This document shows, piece after piece, positions 23,061 to 34,955 of a DNA stretch of 64,000 nucleotides (position 1 is its first letter; the number at the start of each line of letters is the position of its first letter). Below the pieces are notes generated by a model. The model had not been told where the DNA came from, ran no database searches, and saw nothing but the letters and a program-made list of their open reading frames with translations. The stretch comes from Strongylocentrotus purpuratus (lineage: Eukaryota > Echinodermata > Echinoidea > Camarodonta > Strongylocentrotidae), in NCBI RefSeq assembly GCF_000002235.5, contig NW_022145611.1, positions 3,710,754 through 3,774,753 of the forward strand, written 5' to 3'. Made by a program: the position numbers and the translations under genes.

Positions 23061-23564
23061 CCTAGAACGTTTGCTCCACCAATTCAAACTGCTTCCGGCG
23101 CGCCTGCTTTGTAGAAAAACTTAACATATACATGAATATTGCTGGGCAGGAAACAGCTTTCCAGTAGTTAAATCTAGAACTATTTATAACTGGGAATTCA
23201 GTAGAAGAAGGGATGGTAATCAGGAGTGGGGGGGGGGGGGGGGATTGACACGCCCCCCTCAATTTGTTTAGGGGGTTCGTCCCTCCTGAAATTTGAACTT
23301 AAGTGCACTCACAAAAATTTATATCAAATACTGACTAAAGACTGAAACCCACTTTTAGGCTCTGGGGGGCCCAAGAGTGCAGCGTTTAGACAAATAAAAA
23401 TGCAAAAATCTTCTCGCTCGGTAGCTGCGCTCCCTCGCATAATATCCTTCAAAGTGTACATGAAAATATTGTAGAAAAATGAAGTGTGAAAAAATTATAT
23501 TGCTTTTTTTTTTTTTACTATACTTTTGCTAAGGACAAAACTTCAAAAACATTTTGATCCATAG
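23061..23564. other. Non-coding insertion sequence
   Basis: This contains a poly(G) run (about 23228-23243), degenerate GC-rich fragments and a T run (about 23503-23516). No gene is recognisable. Confidence 0.45.
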
Positions 23565-24170
23565 ATAATAAAATGAGAAATTTACAATTTAAACTTATTC
23601 ATAGAAAAATTGCAACACAAAGTTTCCTTTAAAAGAAAAGTACTTCTTCAATGTGTACTTTTTGTGAAAATCATGAACAGACGTTGTCTCATTCATTTGT
23701 AAATTGTGAAAAAGTACGATCTTTCTACAATGTTATATTTGCATGGTTAAAAGAAAAGATCTTACGAAATGTTTTGTTCACAGATGAAGAATATTTTTTT
23801 GGTACTCTCATAATCAATAATTTTTATTTCGTCAATACAGTTACTATTTTTGCAAAATATTGTATATTCACTTGTAAAATGCAAAACGTTATTCCATTAT
23901 TTCCTTCTTTTCAACGAGCTCTCAAACATTTAGAAAATATGGAACGTATAATTTCTTTCAAGAAAAATCGTCTCGATCTTTATAAAAAGAAATGGCAGAT
24001 ATTTTGTTAACTTTTTCTTTTATTGCTGATGAGTTAACTATTACACTATATTTTTATTATACATATTCTATGTCTATACGAACATGTTATTATTATTATT
24101 ATTATCATTATTATCATGTACTATTATTATTAAGAATGAGATTTGTTTTCAATAAATATTTTGGAAAAAA
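23565..24170 (+). pseudogene. LINE C-terminal fragment (L1/Tx1-like), 3' part of a split copy
   Basis: It opens with MRNLQFKLIHRKIAT, a match to the K-x-x-N-F-K-L-L-H-R-I block of L1/Tx1 elements. An insertion and frame change follow, then CTFCENHEQTLSHSFVNCEK (from 23654), the C-x2-C...H...C zinc-knuckle motif that closes such ORF2 proteins, followed by FYNVIFAWLKEKI. The frame runs open to a stop at 24008-24010. The 3' UTR with ATT repeats and AATAAA follows to about 24165. Confidence 0.7.
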
Positions 24171-24239
24171 AAGACAAAAAAAAACTTCAAAAACCTGTGA
24201 GGGGGTAGTCACTTCCGTCACCTTCATCCCTCTCGTTCA

Positions 24240-24800
24240 CTATGCTCCCTCGAACTGGCGTACTGATAAGGGGGGGGGGGGCTTGGGGGTAGTTGCCCCC
24301 TGAAATGGCATGGTTTTCCCTGAGCTTCCGGGGACTGTGCCCCCTGGACCCCACCAAGGGCCCTAAGGCAGCCCCTGGATGCGCATCTGATCGTAATTTA
24401 ATGCTTAAAACCCCTTAGATTCTAGCCCCTTTACCCCACTCCAATTAGTGACCTGCATTCCAGTGTCACAAAAATATTATCATCCGACCGTAATTAAATG
24501 CCTAAAATCCCTGAGGTTCCGGGGGGAATGCCCCCTGGACCCCACCAGGGGCCTTAAGGCGGCCCCTGGATGCTCATCTGACCGTTATTTATGCTTCACT
24601 TGCTTCGCTCACTTTGCTCTACCTGATCGTAAATACTTTACCTCTCCACTTTGAAAAACCCTCCACGGGGCTTGCACGTTACATGTAAAAGTGGGGGTAA
24701 TGCTGATTTTTCTTATATAGCCCCCGGCCCCCAAAAGCCGTTTTGCTCATTACGCCACTGCTCGCTCGTCCCTCGCACTTCGTCCCCCCCCCCCCCCGGT
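24240..24800 (-). repeat. GC-rich GGAGCCCC repeat element, second - copy (partial)
   Basis: Minus-strand units again carry GTCAGATGAGCATCCAGGGG, the GGGGGC...CCCC core and GTGACACTGGAATGCAGGTC. The right end has AGTGGCGTAATGAGCAAAA (about 24745-24763 on the minus strand) and a run of about 15 C at 24785-24799. Confidence 0.65.
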
Positions 24801-24809
24801 CGTGAGAAT

Positions 24810-25270
24810 TAGAAATCGCCGCCCCTGATGGTAATAACTATAATTCAGTATATTAAACAAATTAAGTGATTTCATTCCATTATTCTCTGTATTTGCCCTT
24901 TTTTTGGTGAATTTTATGTATCTGTGTTATAAAAATAATTATCGAAATGAAGATTTGTGTTTCTATGGAATTATTTACTTTGTTAATGTTTGGTAATGTT
25001 TTATTTCGAATGAAATCTCTATAATAAAAGAAATGTGTAAATACAAAAAAGCGTGTGGGAGTGGGGGGCGTGGCTTGCCACATGATCATCTTTTGGCCAT
25101 TGTAATTGGTAATGGGGTACGGGGGGGGGGGGGGGGAGGGTAATTGTCCTTGGGGTGTATAGTTTTCCTAGGGGGTATAATTTTCTGGGGGGGGGGGGGG
25201 TAATTGCGTGTCCAGGGGGTAATTGTCCTGAACTCCTGATACGGCATTTTACATAATTTCAAGGATATAT
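24810..25270. repeat. LINE-tail-like AT-rich sequence plus poly(G) block
   Basis: AT-rich sequence at 24830-25045 ends with AATAAAAGAAATGTGTAAATACA and resembles a LINE 3' UTR. It is followed by G-rich sequence with runs at about 25120-25137 and 25187-25200 and a repeated GGTAATTG motif. Assignment is tentative. Confidence 0.4.
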
Positions 25271-25559
25271 GCAAGGGGAGATTAAATCAAACGTAGAATC
25301 CTCGTTAATTTTCGCGTGTTAACCTATACTATAGCAGACGGTTCCCTGGGGATTTAGGGTGGCATTTATTGGAAATAAAGGTTTAAAATGTTTTTTGAAG
25401 TCCTAATTTTTTCGCCTGTAGTACTTTGATTTGAACAGATGGAATTATGGAATAGGGTATATGATACTCATCCAGGAGACATGTTTTCACGTGCTATGGC
25501 GAACATAAGATGCTCACTTGATACATTGATAAGACCTACAAGCTAGCATCGATGGACTA

Positions 25560-26560
25560 AAGTAAAGTATAACTTTTAGAGTCCGTTTTCTTCACACAGC
25601 AATCTCAGCTTGCCGAGCGTACCATAGACTACGGAAGTATTCAGAGTAAATTGTCTTCGCTAGTCGTAGCGTATACCGTGTAGACTACGTAAATGTACAT
25701 AGCTCTCTGCATCTTACACTTTATAGTAGCAAGTCTTGAACTTGATTGAACTTGAAGGAAGTAGACTTAACATTACACCGAAGAAGCAGGAGACAACAAA
25801 CGGTCGAATGATCCAGCAAAATTAAAAAAGTGAACGACACGACGGAATTTTTAATCTGAATAGGTGAATATAAATAGTTGTAAGTAAGTTGTAATGCCGA
25901 TGATGATGCCTAGCCTGCGTTCAGAAGTTGAACTGACACTGACACTTTGCATGTGTCAGAAGAGTCAATTCTAGCAAAACCGGTACCGCCTACATACCGC
26001 TACACCCCCGTGCATTGACTAGGCCTACTAGACCTACCTAGAGTGGCGCTAGTGTAGTTCCGTATCCGTTTTTTTAGCAGTCTCATATCGATTCTTAGCA
26101 AAGGAATTTTAGCCCAATTTTTACTAATTTTAATCATAATCATATATTGCATTTTGCACCTGAATTTGGATCACATTCGACATCGGGAAGCCTCCGTTTG
26201 GGGCTTCGATGTCGACGTCGTCGCTCGGTACCGTCTCCGCGCTATAGCTTTGCAACTCAAACTGAAGCTATCAGTCTAATTCCGGCTTTTTTATATTTTG
26301 GGTATCAAATTTCTTTCCGGTTTTCTTTCCAACTTGGAAGAGCACCAGACGTGTGTGTGACACGAGCAACCTTGTACGAAAGAATTAGAAATGTCCAAGT
26401 CGTTAGTAGAACACATTCACACTTTGCATGGTACGGGCATTGTGCATAATTGTTAATTTGGGTAAAACGACTGTACCGTCAGTCTAGCGTCCACCATGTA
26501 TTTTCGTGCATGTTCGTGGCCATGTGAGTATCGCGACTCGACGATCGTTGGTGCGGCCAC
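25560..26560. promoter_or_regulatory. CpG-rich, repeat-poor block: candidate promoter or 5' exon region
   Basis: This kilobase is visibly richer in CG dinucleotides (for example 26170-26250) than the AT-rich surroundings, and I recognise no mobile element in it. It lies 7-8 kb upstream of the first RIN coding exon, and an untranslated first exon of RIN must be somewhere upstream of the acceptor at 33401-33403. A 100-codon open frame at 26147-26449 has no recognised homology and I do not call it a gene. The promoter role is inferred from composition and position. Confidence 0.3.
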
Positions 26561-28426
26561 GGTCTGTGTTGATATATGCAGAGCTGCCAACTAGTACAGA
26601 TTTCCCGTAATTGGTACAGAAATTAACGGTCATTACGGCAGTACGGAATGTTGTCTAAAATTTTTTTTTTTTTTTTTTTTTTGGGGGGGTAAATATGATG
26701 TATCATAGCGAGTGCTGTGCAGTATTGCGGCCATCCAACACTCGCTGAGAAAGACAGAAAATAAAAAATGGAAAACTGATGTGTTGTGATGACCTGAAAA
26801 TCAATATTTAGCACCTTTGTGTGAGTAAAATCACCAAAAATTTCAGATAATCATGCGCGCATGCGTCCGTGCAGTGTTGGCATGCTGTTTTTTTAAGATT
26901 CATAGCGCCGCATAGAAAATGACTGATTTATTCCCCAAATTACTGATTTTGAGCCTTGTTATTACTGATTTTTTGTTCTGGAGGTTGGCAGCTTTGTATA
27001 AAAATTGAAATGAATACAATTGAACATTTTAAGCAGATGTGCCCCTGCATACCGTATGTAATTGATAATAATACCCAATCTCAAATAACGGTCATAAATT
27101 TAGGTTGATTTAACAACTAAAAAAATAGCTTGACTTCAACAAAATTTGTTAACTCTTTCCTATTTTGCACTCAATTGAGTTTACACACTGTAGTCGTACA
27201 TGTACATTATCTTCACATGTTGATTTTCTCTGAAATATGTCTGGATAGAGGCTTTCTGACTTAAACATTATCCTTAAATTGGGATTGAATATGAGGGAAA
27301 ATGATCTCTAGAATAGGATCAGATTACATCAGTGATCATCTACAACCCAGAGCTGTACCCTGGCCGAATGGGACTTCACGCTTTGCGCACATTGTTTTAT
27401 CCCTCCAAAAATTTTCAGGCCCTGGAGCCATTTGCCATTGACATCCCTAATTGGGCCTAAGTCCTGTGCACAACCAATTAACGAGATAGCAAATCAATAG
27501 CAAACTTCTGTAGAGGAAAGTAGAAAAATCAGAGAAGTAGACAGGTGAAAGTTTTAATGAAATCAGTCAAAAAATGAGAAAGTTATAAATTTTTGAAAGT
27601 TAATTGGCTTAATTGGTAATGTGTCTGTGGTGTAGTGGCAGACAACTTTCCCATGTATACAAAAAGTGACAAAATTTGATCCCCAAAATTAATCACTCTG
27701 GAGGGCCATTTCTTTTCAGTGGACATATATTATGTTATTTCATAATATATTTTGAGAAGTGCCCCAAGGGAAAAGGCTCATAAAAGAAAACAAAGAAGTA
27801 AATGATATGTTTTGTACGTGTACACAAAAAAGGGAGAGTTATCTTATCCTATTCTTAATAGAAACCTCATACTTCTAGACTCCTTTAATTAAACTTAATG
27901 AAAAATAACCATTTAATATTAATTGTTACCATCGGATACCACTTAAAAGTAATGCAAAGTTTTGGGAAATTTTGAAAATTGGATGGATAGTAATTCTGTA
28001 TTATTTTTAATATATTTTGATGCCCCTGTGGATGTATTATAAGCACTAAAAAAATTAGCCCCTAAAACATTTCTGCTTTCGAGTAATTGAATAATAATTT
28101 TTTTACCGTGCTCCTGGTAAATTTCCACTATTTCAAATAGCGCCTACGGCTATTCCATGGTACTCCTGCAATCATGAAAATCTCAGAATATGCAGTTCTG
28201 ATATATAATTTTCAAACGGGAATGGCAAATCAGACGATTGTATAAAAAAAACGCTGTTCTAAAGCTTAAGTAATATCAGTCTTGAGAGGGAGCTATACAA
28301 CAAGAACAGTTTATTATTTACAATCAACAACAATCATTGAATATTGTAAAATTGCATATACTTCCAACTTCAAATATGTTAATTTGAACCAAATTTATGA
28401 CCCCATATCAAAACTTTGTATTACCT
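26561..28426. other. Non-coding region
   Basis: This contains a T run followed by G (about 26661-26687), diverged fragments resembling MITE family a (about 27520-27610) and AT-rich sequence. No gene is visible. Confidence 0.5.
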
Positions 28427-28816
28427 TTAAAGATAATCTTGAGTTCTGGTAAAAAAAGAAAATGAATTCTCACAGAATCTAACAAAACTTACACTGGATG
28501 TTCAAGATTACAAGTAAATGTCATGTGCCAAACAATTTTGGAAGAAAATGTATACTGGCTCAGTAATGAGCATAGAAAGATAAGGAAACCAGGGTAGTAC
28601 CAGCCTCGACAACATGTGTGTTGTCCCATGTACAGCTTTCTGTGTAAGTGATTGTTACTTTACCAAGACTATGCCAAATTTATGATGATTTTGATGACTC
28701 CAGAACCTTGCATTACACACCATAACTTACATGCTATATGATCAACTTTTCTGATCCATTCCACACCTTTTCTTTCACAATGCAATCGCATTACCAGAAT
28801 TCAAGTTTATCTTTAA
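28427..28816. mobile_element. TTAA-flanked MITE family b, copy 2
   Basis: The 390-bp element is bounded by TTAA, with ends TTAAAGATAATCTTGAGTTC and GAATTCAAGTTTATCTTTAA. It aligns along its length with 9646-10023 with few differences plus a small A-rich insertion near 28450. The high similarity suggests recent mobility of the family. Confidence 0.88.
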
Positions 28817-28829
28817 GCTACATGTACTT

Positions 28830-29110
28830 TGTATATACATGTAAGCCTTTAAATTTTGATGACAAGTGAATAATATTCATATTTTAGTTCCCAAATTATT
28901 TTTGTTTGTGAGCAATATTTAGATGTTATCATTATACATGTATAGTTCCTTTCATTTTTAAAAATAAAGTATGTATTTCTAGAATATTGTCTATGATTCT
29001 TCTTAATTCGTATTATTTTGTTAATGTTTAAATTCTGTAAATTCATTTGCACTTAAGCCTTTGGCTACAATAAGTGAATAAAATACCTTGAATTGAATTG
29101 AATTAAATGG
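28830..29110 (+). mobile_element. Probable LINE 3' end with (GAATT)n tail
   Basis: AT-rich sequence ends in ACTTAAGCCTTTGGCTACAA, then AATAAAATACCTTGAATTGAATTGAATT-like repeats. A pentanucleotide tail after an AATAAA-like sequence is typical of LINE 3' ends. No coding remnant is left. Confidence 0.45.
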
Positions 29111-30424
29111 AATTGACTGCGTCGTAATCCACTGACCAAACTGGTTATTTGAGATTTGCATAGACTTAGTGATCTCATATTTCAAACACGCTTAACTTTC
29201 TAATTATTGGTCCGATTTATTTCAGACGTTCACCATTCTGTTTTTCTGCTTTCATACAAATGAACTTATTACAAGGGTTGGATTGCCTTTTAAGAAAACA
29301 GACCCCCCCCCCCTTTAAAAAAAAAGGTACTTAATCAATGCAAAGCAATTTCCAGGAAATGGACTAGAAGAACTACACTTGTGTGTATGAACATATAGAG
29401 CATCTTTTTTTTAAGTATGGGTATAATTGTAAAAGTGTACAATTCTTAGTTTTGGTTTCAGTGGTATTTCTTCATGTCTGTACATTAGACAGTACGTGCA
29501 TGGGCTTTCTTTTAATAGCCATCCCTTAAATGCTTGTAATCCAACCCTTCACTCTCATACATGTATTGTTTATAGGGAAGCATTTTTGTAATTATTTACT
29601 CATAAATATTCTTATGGACATCAATACCAGTATAAAACAGAAAATCAGAAACTGTGAACAGCAGAATAAGTAGTGAAAGTATTTGACAAATTAGGTACTC
29701 ATGAATTCTTTCTATCTTCTGATTTTTTATAAGCAGAGCTCTTCTTTCTTCCATACTTTATACAGTTGATTAGACTTTAGCCTCTGCCTTTATCCTGAGT
29801 TGCCTCAAAAAGAATTGATAGTCCCGTCAAGTTTCCAAAATTGAGACCTTGCATTGTCTGCATGCCAAGTTTGTGTTTCCTTGTTATTACAAATCAGATT
29901 TCATTTTGTGTCTTGAGCTTGATTGTGCAGTGTGTACATGTATATCCATGAATTATGTGTTCCTTTGTTGCATTCAAGGAAATTTCTAGTAAAGAGGAAG
30001 TGACAGTCTTAAACTATTGTGTTGACATACTGGCTTTATTTTTATGAGAAAATTTAGTCTATTTGCTCTTGACATATACATGTAGTGAGTGAGTCATGTG
30101 TTTTACACTGACTGGATCACAGATGTCTTTGAAGGATGTATCTTGGAATTAAGCATATCTTTTCAATAAGCTTCTAGGTCTATAAGAAAGAATTAAACAT
30201 ATTTCTTAAAATGAATTGAATTACCGGTAGCCCAAAACATTTGGGAAATTTTCTGTATGCCATCTTTTTTATAATTATATTGAGAGAAAAAAAAAAGGGG
30301 GGGGGGGTGGGAGCAGATGGAAAGTATGAATTAATAAATGGATTGATTGAAGCGTGAATTAACCAATCGATCAATTAACTTTGTAACAACATTTTGCATA
30401 CATTTTTTGTTGGATAACTGATTA
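29111..30424. other. Non-coding AT-rich region
   Basis: It includes a fragment similar to MITE family a (about 29150-29300), a C7TTTAAAAAAAA tract and an A/G run near 30288-30310. No gene is visible. Confidence 0.5.
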
Positions 30425-30860
30425 TGTGATAAAGAAGTTATTCATTCTCTTAATCGACTTACCTCAGAAAGTTATGATGCAAGTACAAAGGTACAATTAG
30501 ATAAAGGAGTGATTCGTCATGTAAATCAACCTACCCCCAATTCATGTACATTCCCAAATTCTTTAGGAAGGTCCGACGTAAGTCATCGTTAGATAAAGAA
30601 GTGATTCGTTATGTGATTTGACTGATGTTCGATTCACTTTAATAGGTATGTCAATATTATTCCTTAAGATGGACTGTGTATTATCAACGATGATTATTAA
30701 ATAAAGGAATGATTTGTTATATCAATTGACTAATACGTTATTTCTCATTTCTTAAGGAAGGCCCGACATAAGTGCCATTGTTGTAAAATAGTGATTCAAA
30801 TGTTGATTTACTTTCATCTGATTCATGTACATCTGTCAGTTCTTTAGGACAGGAAAATGA
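30425..30860. repeat. Degenerate tandem repeat, about 90-105-bp units
   Basis: Four to five diverged units share TTAGATAAAGGAGTGATTCG-type starts (about 30496, 30590, 30695 and 30785), a GATTTGACT/AATCAAC segment and a TTCTTTAGGAAGGTCCGACG-type end. The earliest unit near 30425 is weakest. The array is non-coding and of unknown origin. Confidence 0.6.
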
Positions 30861-33403
30861 GAGAAACCATTTGATCTGTACGTAAAGTGTCAATAAACTT
30901 TAATTTCCCTAATGATGACGGAATAGATTTGTCTCATACAGGAGTTGTATAAAAACATATTTGCATTAATTATATTTAGGGCGATTGGATGATTGACAAG
31001 GGGAAGGGGAAAATAATTTATTAGTACTGTACACAGCAAACAGGAGAAGAGCTCAAAAGATATGTCACAGAGTAACAAATTAGTATTTGATTGATAAAAA
31101 CTTCCAAAAGTTCATAACTTTCTTATTTTAAATTGTTTTGTGCTTAAATTTTTCGCTGACCTGCTTCTCTCATTTTCAGCTTCTAGTAAAACCAACTTAA
31201 TATCAGGGTGGACTTCTGTTTTAGCAGTTTAAAGTTTAGTTAGAGGTTGATTTATTTTAAACATTGATTTAATTTGTACCATTGCAAGGAATGGTTAGAT
31301 CTTACAATTTTATCAAATTTCCCTGCTTGGAAATATTCAAAGTAAGAATTATGATCAATTTTAAAACAGTAAAATACTGTCCAACTTTTGTACTTGAAGA
31401 GCTTTCTGAATACTGCTGAGGTTTATGACGTCACCCAAGGGCCTGAATTACATGTAACATAAGCAGACGATGTCCAATAACAATCCACAAATTGTAGTAC
31501 TTGTTTTATCGTCTCCTCTTCACTCTTTTTTCTTACTTCACCCATTTTTCTTACTTCACCAGCTTGTTGTAACTTTTTGATCTGTTGCCTCACTCTAAAT
31601 TTCGGACATGGTTTCATTTCATGAAAAAATGCAGCTTTATGAAGAAGAATTTGGTTGCAGCTTAATTTCTGCTTGTAAGAAAGATGCCATTGTACATTCA
31701 GCTACATACACTAATGCATGCATGGAATGTGCAGCATTTCAATGGGGAACGTCTACTGTCCATTCTATTATTTGGCAGGCTTTTGATTATAAAATGGGCT
31801 GATAGTTCAATGGTATTTTTAATCAATAATTTATCTTTGAAGCAAAGAATTATAAGTATCAGCATCACTTCCCTTTTAAAATCAATCAAATATTTATTAT
31901 TGAGAATTGATTGCACTGAAACTATGTAATTAGTCATAGGACATTGTCTGGTTATGCAGAATTGGTCCCTGATGTGACATCATCAAAATATCGCTTAATT
32001 TTCTGTTTATCCCAGATCCTGAAAGGTGATTTTATTTGTGTTTATTTTATTGTCAGATACGCAGTTGACTAACATATTATCATACCCTTCAAGCTTCTTA
32101 GTTTTTAGTGATAAATTATCGGCCATACCGGTGCTTGTAATTTAATGAATGTCTATTGCCTACTTTAAATTCCAGTAAGACAGAGCTCCTTCATGTTTCA
32201 TCCTGGTCTACACACACAACCCAATATTGTATTTGGATATGGAAAGTGAATTGAAGCGGATAAAACATGTAGAAATCTGTCTTACAAAACTTGTATTGGT
32301 TAAAAGGCCAGACTCACATCCAGTTCAAGATACTGTCATTAGCTCTTGGATTTAAATGGACGAGCTCCCTCTTATTGCAATGAACTCACTGCATATAGAC
32401 CAACAAGAGATGTTGTTGCAGAGCTGTGTTAAGCGTATGCATACTATGCATAGGCTTACTGTGAGTATACTGTGAAGGTCTTAAAAGTGTCAAAAATTGC
32501 CAAAAAATATCGTTGCCTCAATAACTTGAAAAGTTATGAGCAATTTAAACCAAACTTGGTATAAAAGGATGAACTGACTAGATTTAGGGCAGAAAAAAAG
32601 GTGAAAGGTTCACAAAAGTGTTAACAAATATCTTGTTACAGTGATAACTTGACAAACATTCAATCAAAACAAACGTGGATGAAGTATGAAAGAACTTGCA
32701 AGGATGAACTGATTTGACTCTGGGTATAAAAGGCCATAGGTGAAAGGTGAAAGGTTACAGGGTCATAAAAGTGTTTTATCATTTTTTAAATAATTAGCTA
32801 TAAAAAACTTACTATATATATATTTCACAAAAATTGAAATAAACAATGTTGTTACTGTAGTTAGTCCAACAAGCTAAAACCCTTTATTGTAGTCCCATGA
32901 GTGAGTATTATAGACAAGTATTCCCACTTGCCAACGAACACAACCAAAGAAATTTGACGTCATCATTTCTATGCTTCTATTTGCTCGCTTGCCCATCACA
33001 CATCCAAATATCTTAGTATTAATTAGTCTGTTTAACAATATTTACATATGTTTTACTGTTGGAAAATAAAGTACACACTACATAATCAATGCAGGCATGC
33101 ACAGCTCAACCCCGCAAAAATATACCAGAAGCGACTTGAAATGAGGCCCGAATGTAACATATCAGTATTTTTTTAATATACATGTAGTGATTATAGCAAG
33201 AGTTGTAACGCTTGCCTTTTCACTGCTTGAATGCATCACATTCTTATTACGTTAAATTGCCTGATTACGGTTCCACCTAGCATTGCTAGCAAGTGCATTC
33301 AGCTACATGTACTGAGCTAAAATTGTTGAAATATTTAGATCCCCTTCTGACAATTGATCATTTTTCATTCATTTGATTTTTTTTGTTTCTTTTCTTTTTA
33401 AAG
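30861..33403. other. Non-coding region upstream of first RIN coding exon
   Basis: The region contains repeats of the AGGTCATAAAAGTGTT / CAATTTAAACCAAACTTGG family (about 32480-32780; relatives at 36540-36960, 44260-44350 and 44640-44750) and a fragment of MITE family a near 31085-31215. Short open frames at 31423-31930 have no recognised homology. It ends in a strong acceptor, TTTCTTTTCTTTTTAAAG (33386-33403). Confidence 0.55.
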
Positions 33404-33547
33404 ATCTGTGACGGTTGAGAGGACTTGAGGAGGATCTGCTTTCACTGTGTCAGATGTATATTGAGAATTACCATGGCATACACTGGAGAGTTGGACCCCC
33501 TTCAACCAGAAGGTGATAAACTCGCCAAGAGAGGCAGCTATTTTGAG
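33404..33547 (+). CDS. RIN: RIN (Ras and Rab interactor), N-terminal exon A
   Basis: The exon begins after a strong acceptor, so an untranslated exon lies upstream. Translation would start at ATG 33473-33475 (context TTACCATGG) and give 25 residues ending DKLAKRGSYFE before a GAG|GTAATT donor in phase 0. Joined to 42861 it gives KRGSYFE-MLSSISTELD, which resembles the N-terminus of vertebrate RIN2 (KRGSFF-KLIDTIASEI). RIN proteins are Rab5 guanine-nucleotide exchange factors, regulated by Ras, that act at early endosomes. Nucleotides 33404-33472 would be 5' UTR. Exon boundaries are inferred from splice signals, phase and this resemblance. Confidence 0.7.
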
Positions 33548-33885
33548 GTAATTATACTGTTTTCACACTGGCAAAATTTGCTTAACCCCGGACTAAAGGC
33601 GGGGTTAAAGAGGGGTCTTAGCTTGGCCTGAGTCGGTACGGTCAGTCACACCGAATCCCGATCGTCACCGTCGGGTCTCGGTTTCGTTTTTTGGAAACCG
33701 ACGCTCCAATAAAAATAATAAAATATGTAAGAAGCTGCAGAAAACCCCTAATGAATATTCACGTTTTACAGCTAGTCCAGGGCTAACAAAATTTCTTATC
33801 CCAGGAAAGCCGCTTAGTACGGGACTAAAACAGCATGTGTGAAAAGCCAAAAAAGTTAGTCCGGGTTATTAGTACGGGGTTATTA
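33548..33885. other. RIN intron start with foldback-like repeat remnants
   Basis: TTTTCACACTGGCAAAATTTG (about 33560) and GTGTGAAAAGCC (about 33837) look like opposing ends of a small inverted-repeat element. The interior carries GGGACTAAA/TTAGTCC motifs and a repeated TTATTAGTACGGGG. The LINE at 33899 is inserted into this repeated motif. Confidence 0.45.
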
Positions 33886-34955
33886 GTACGGGGTTATTTC
33901 ATTTCATTTAATTTCATTTATTTTCCACATTAAAAACCAGAAGAATATACAAGGTAAGAAAATACATTTTATACATTTGACACAGAGCAAATGAAAAAAA
34001 AAATACATAAGCATAAAAGAACAATGAAAATCTACATCAGTTAACAAACATCAACATTAAAACATAAAAAGGTGAGTAATGTAGATGGGGCTAGAAAAAG
34101 CGAGGCTTATCGAGTCTAGCCCCGGTAGCAATGAAGGGGAAGTCCACCCTGAGAATGTGTGTGGCCAAGTAAAGGCGGAGTAAACCCATCCTCAGGGTGG
34201 ACTCTCCCTTCAAATGTCTGGTTTTATAATTAGATTGAATTGACCCGATGATAACATAATTGCGATTTGAAATATAATAATAATTGTTTTTAAATTGATA
34301 TGACTATTTAGAATTGCAAAGATATTGTTTATATTTATACTTAAATTGTCGTAATGATGCAGATTGTTTGAGACTGTCATTTTAAGTAGACCATGTAAGG
34401 TAACCCTAATACTTAACACTTCTTTGGCCAGTAGCAGTTCTGTAATAAATGCTATTCAAATTCTTGGAGTTTCGGGTGTTATAACAATGTACATCACTGT
34501 TGCATCTAAACCAGTTTTGAAGTGAGTTTGGTAATAGTCCCTTTTCAGACCTGTACATAAATTCTCCCAGTTGTAACCTACCTAATTCATATACATGTAC
34601 AGTCAAAACCCTTCATTGTTTAAAGATATTGTTGGTATGGGCCAAATAATGAGACTTGGCAACTATGCGTATTACACGTTTTTGCAACAAATGTATAAAA
34701 CGATTTACCAATGTATTTGATGCATTTATCCATAGCATATTACCATATTGTAAAAGAGGAAGAATTAATGAATTGTATAGCAAAAGCAGTACCTTTGACG
34801 GTAATACATACAGTATTTCAGTTTTGACATAACTCCAGTAATCCTCGAGATCTTCAATGCAATATCATTAATATGTAAAGACCATGATAACTTGTCATCA
34901 ATATTAACTCCCAAGAAGCGGGCACTGTGTACTTGCTTTAAGGTACGGGGTTATT
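33886..34955 (-). mobile_element. 5'-truncated LINE (CR1/L2/Daphne-like) with 13-bp target duplication
   Basis: The insert itself is 33899-34942, flanked by the exact duplication GTACGGGGTTATT (33886-33898 and 34943-34955). On the minus strand it begins inside the reverse-transcriptase ORF (ARFLGVNIDDKLSW, about 34925-34880). After frameshifts it continues with LGRLQLGEFMYR and VHCYNTRNSKN (34590-34440), and ends in a 3' UTR with a (GAAAT)n tail at 33899-33925. The same family occurs on the + strand at 53040-54421. It is inactive through truncation and frameshifts. A small foldback lies inside its UTR. Confidence 0.85.
34132..34213. repeat. 82-bp foldback inside the LINE 3' UTR
   Basis: TGAAGGGGAAGTCCACCCTG (34132-34151) pairs with CAGGGTGGACTCTCCCTTCA (about 34193-34212). 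The terminus resembles the AGTCCACYC ends of MITE family a. It could be a nested insertion or a structural element of the LINE tail. Confidence 0.65.

Noticed and set aside
26147..26449. 100-codon ORF in the CpG-rich block
   Set aside because: No recognised homology, and GC-rich DNA easily stays open. I kept only a promoter-region suggestion.
31423..31930. Small ORFs on both strands near 31.4-31.9 kb
   Set aside because: No family match. The region lies next to MITE fragments and the frames are short and overlapping.
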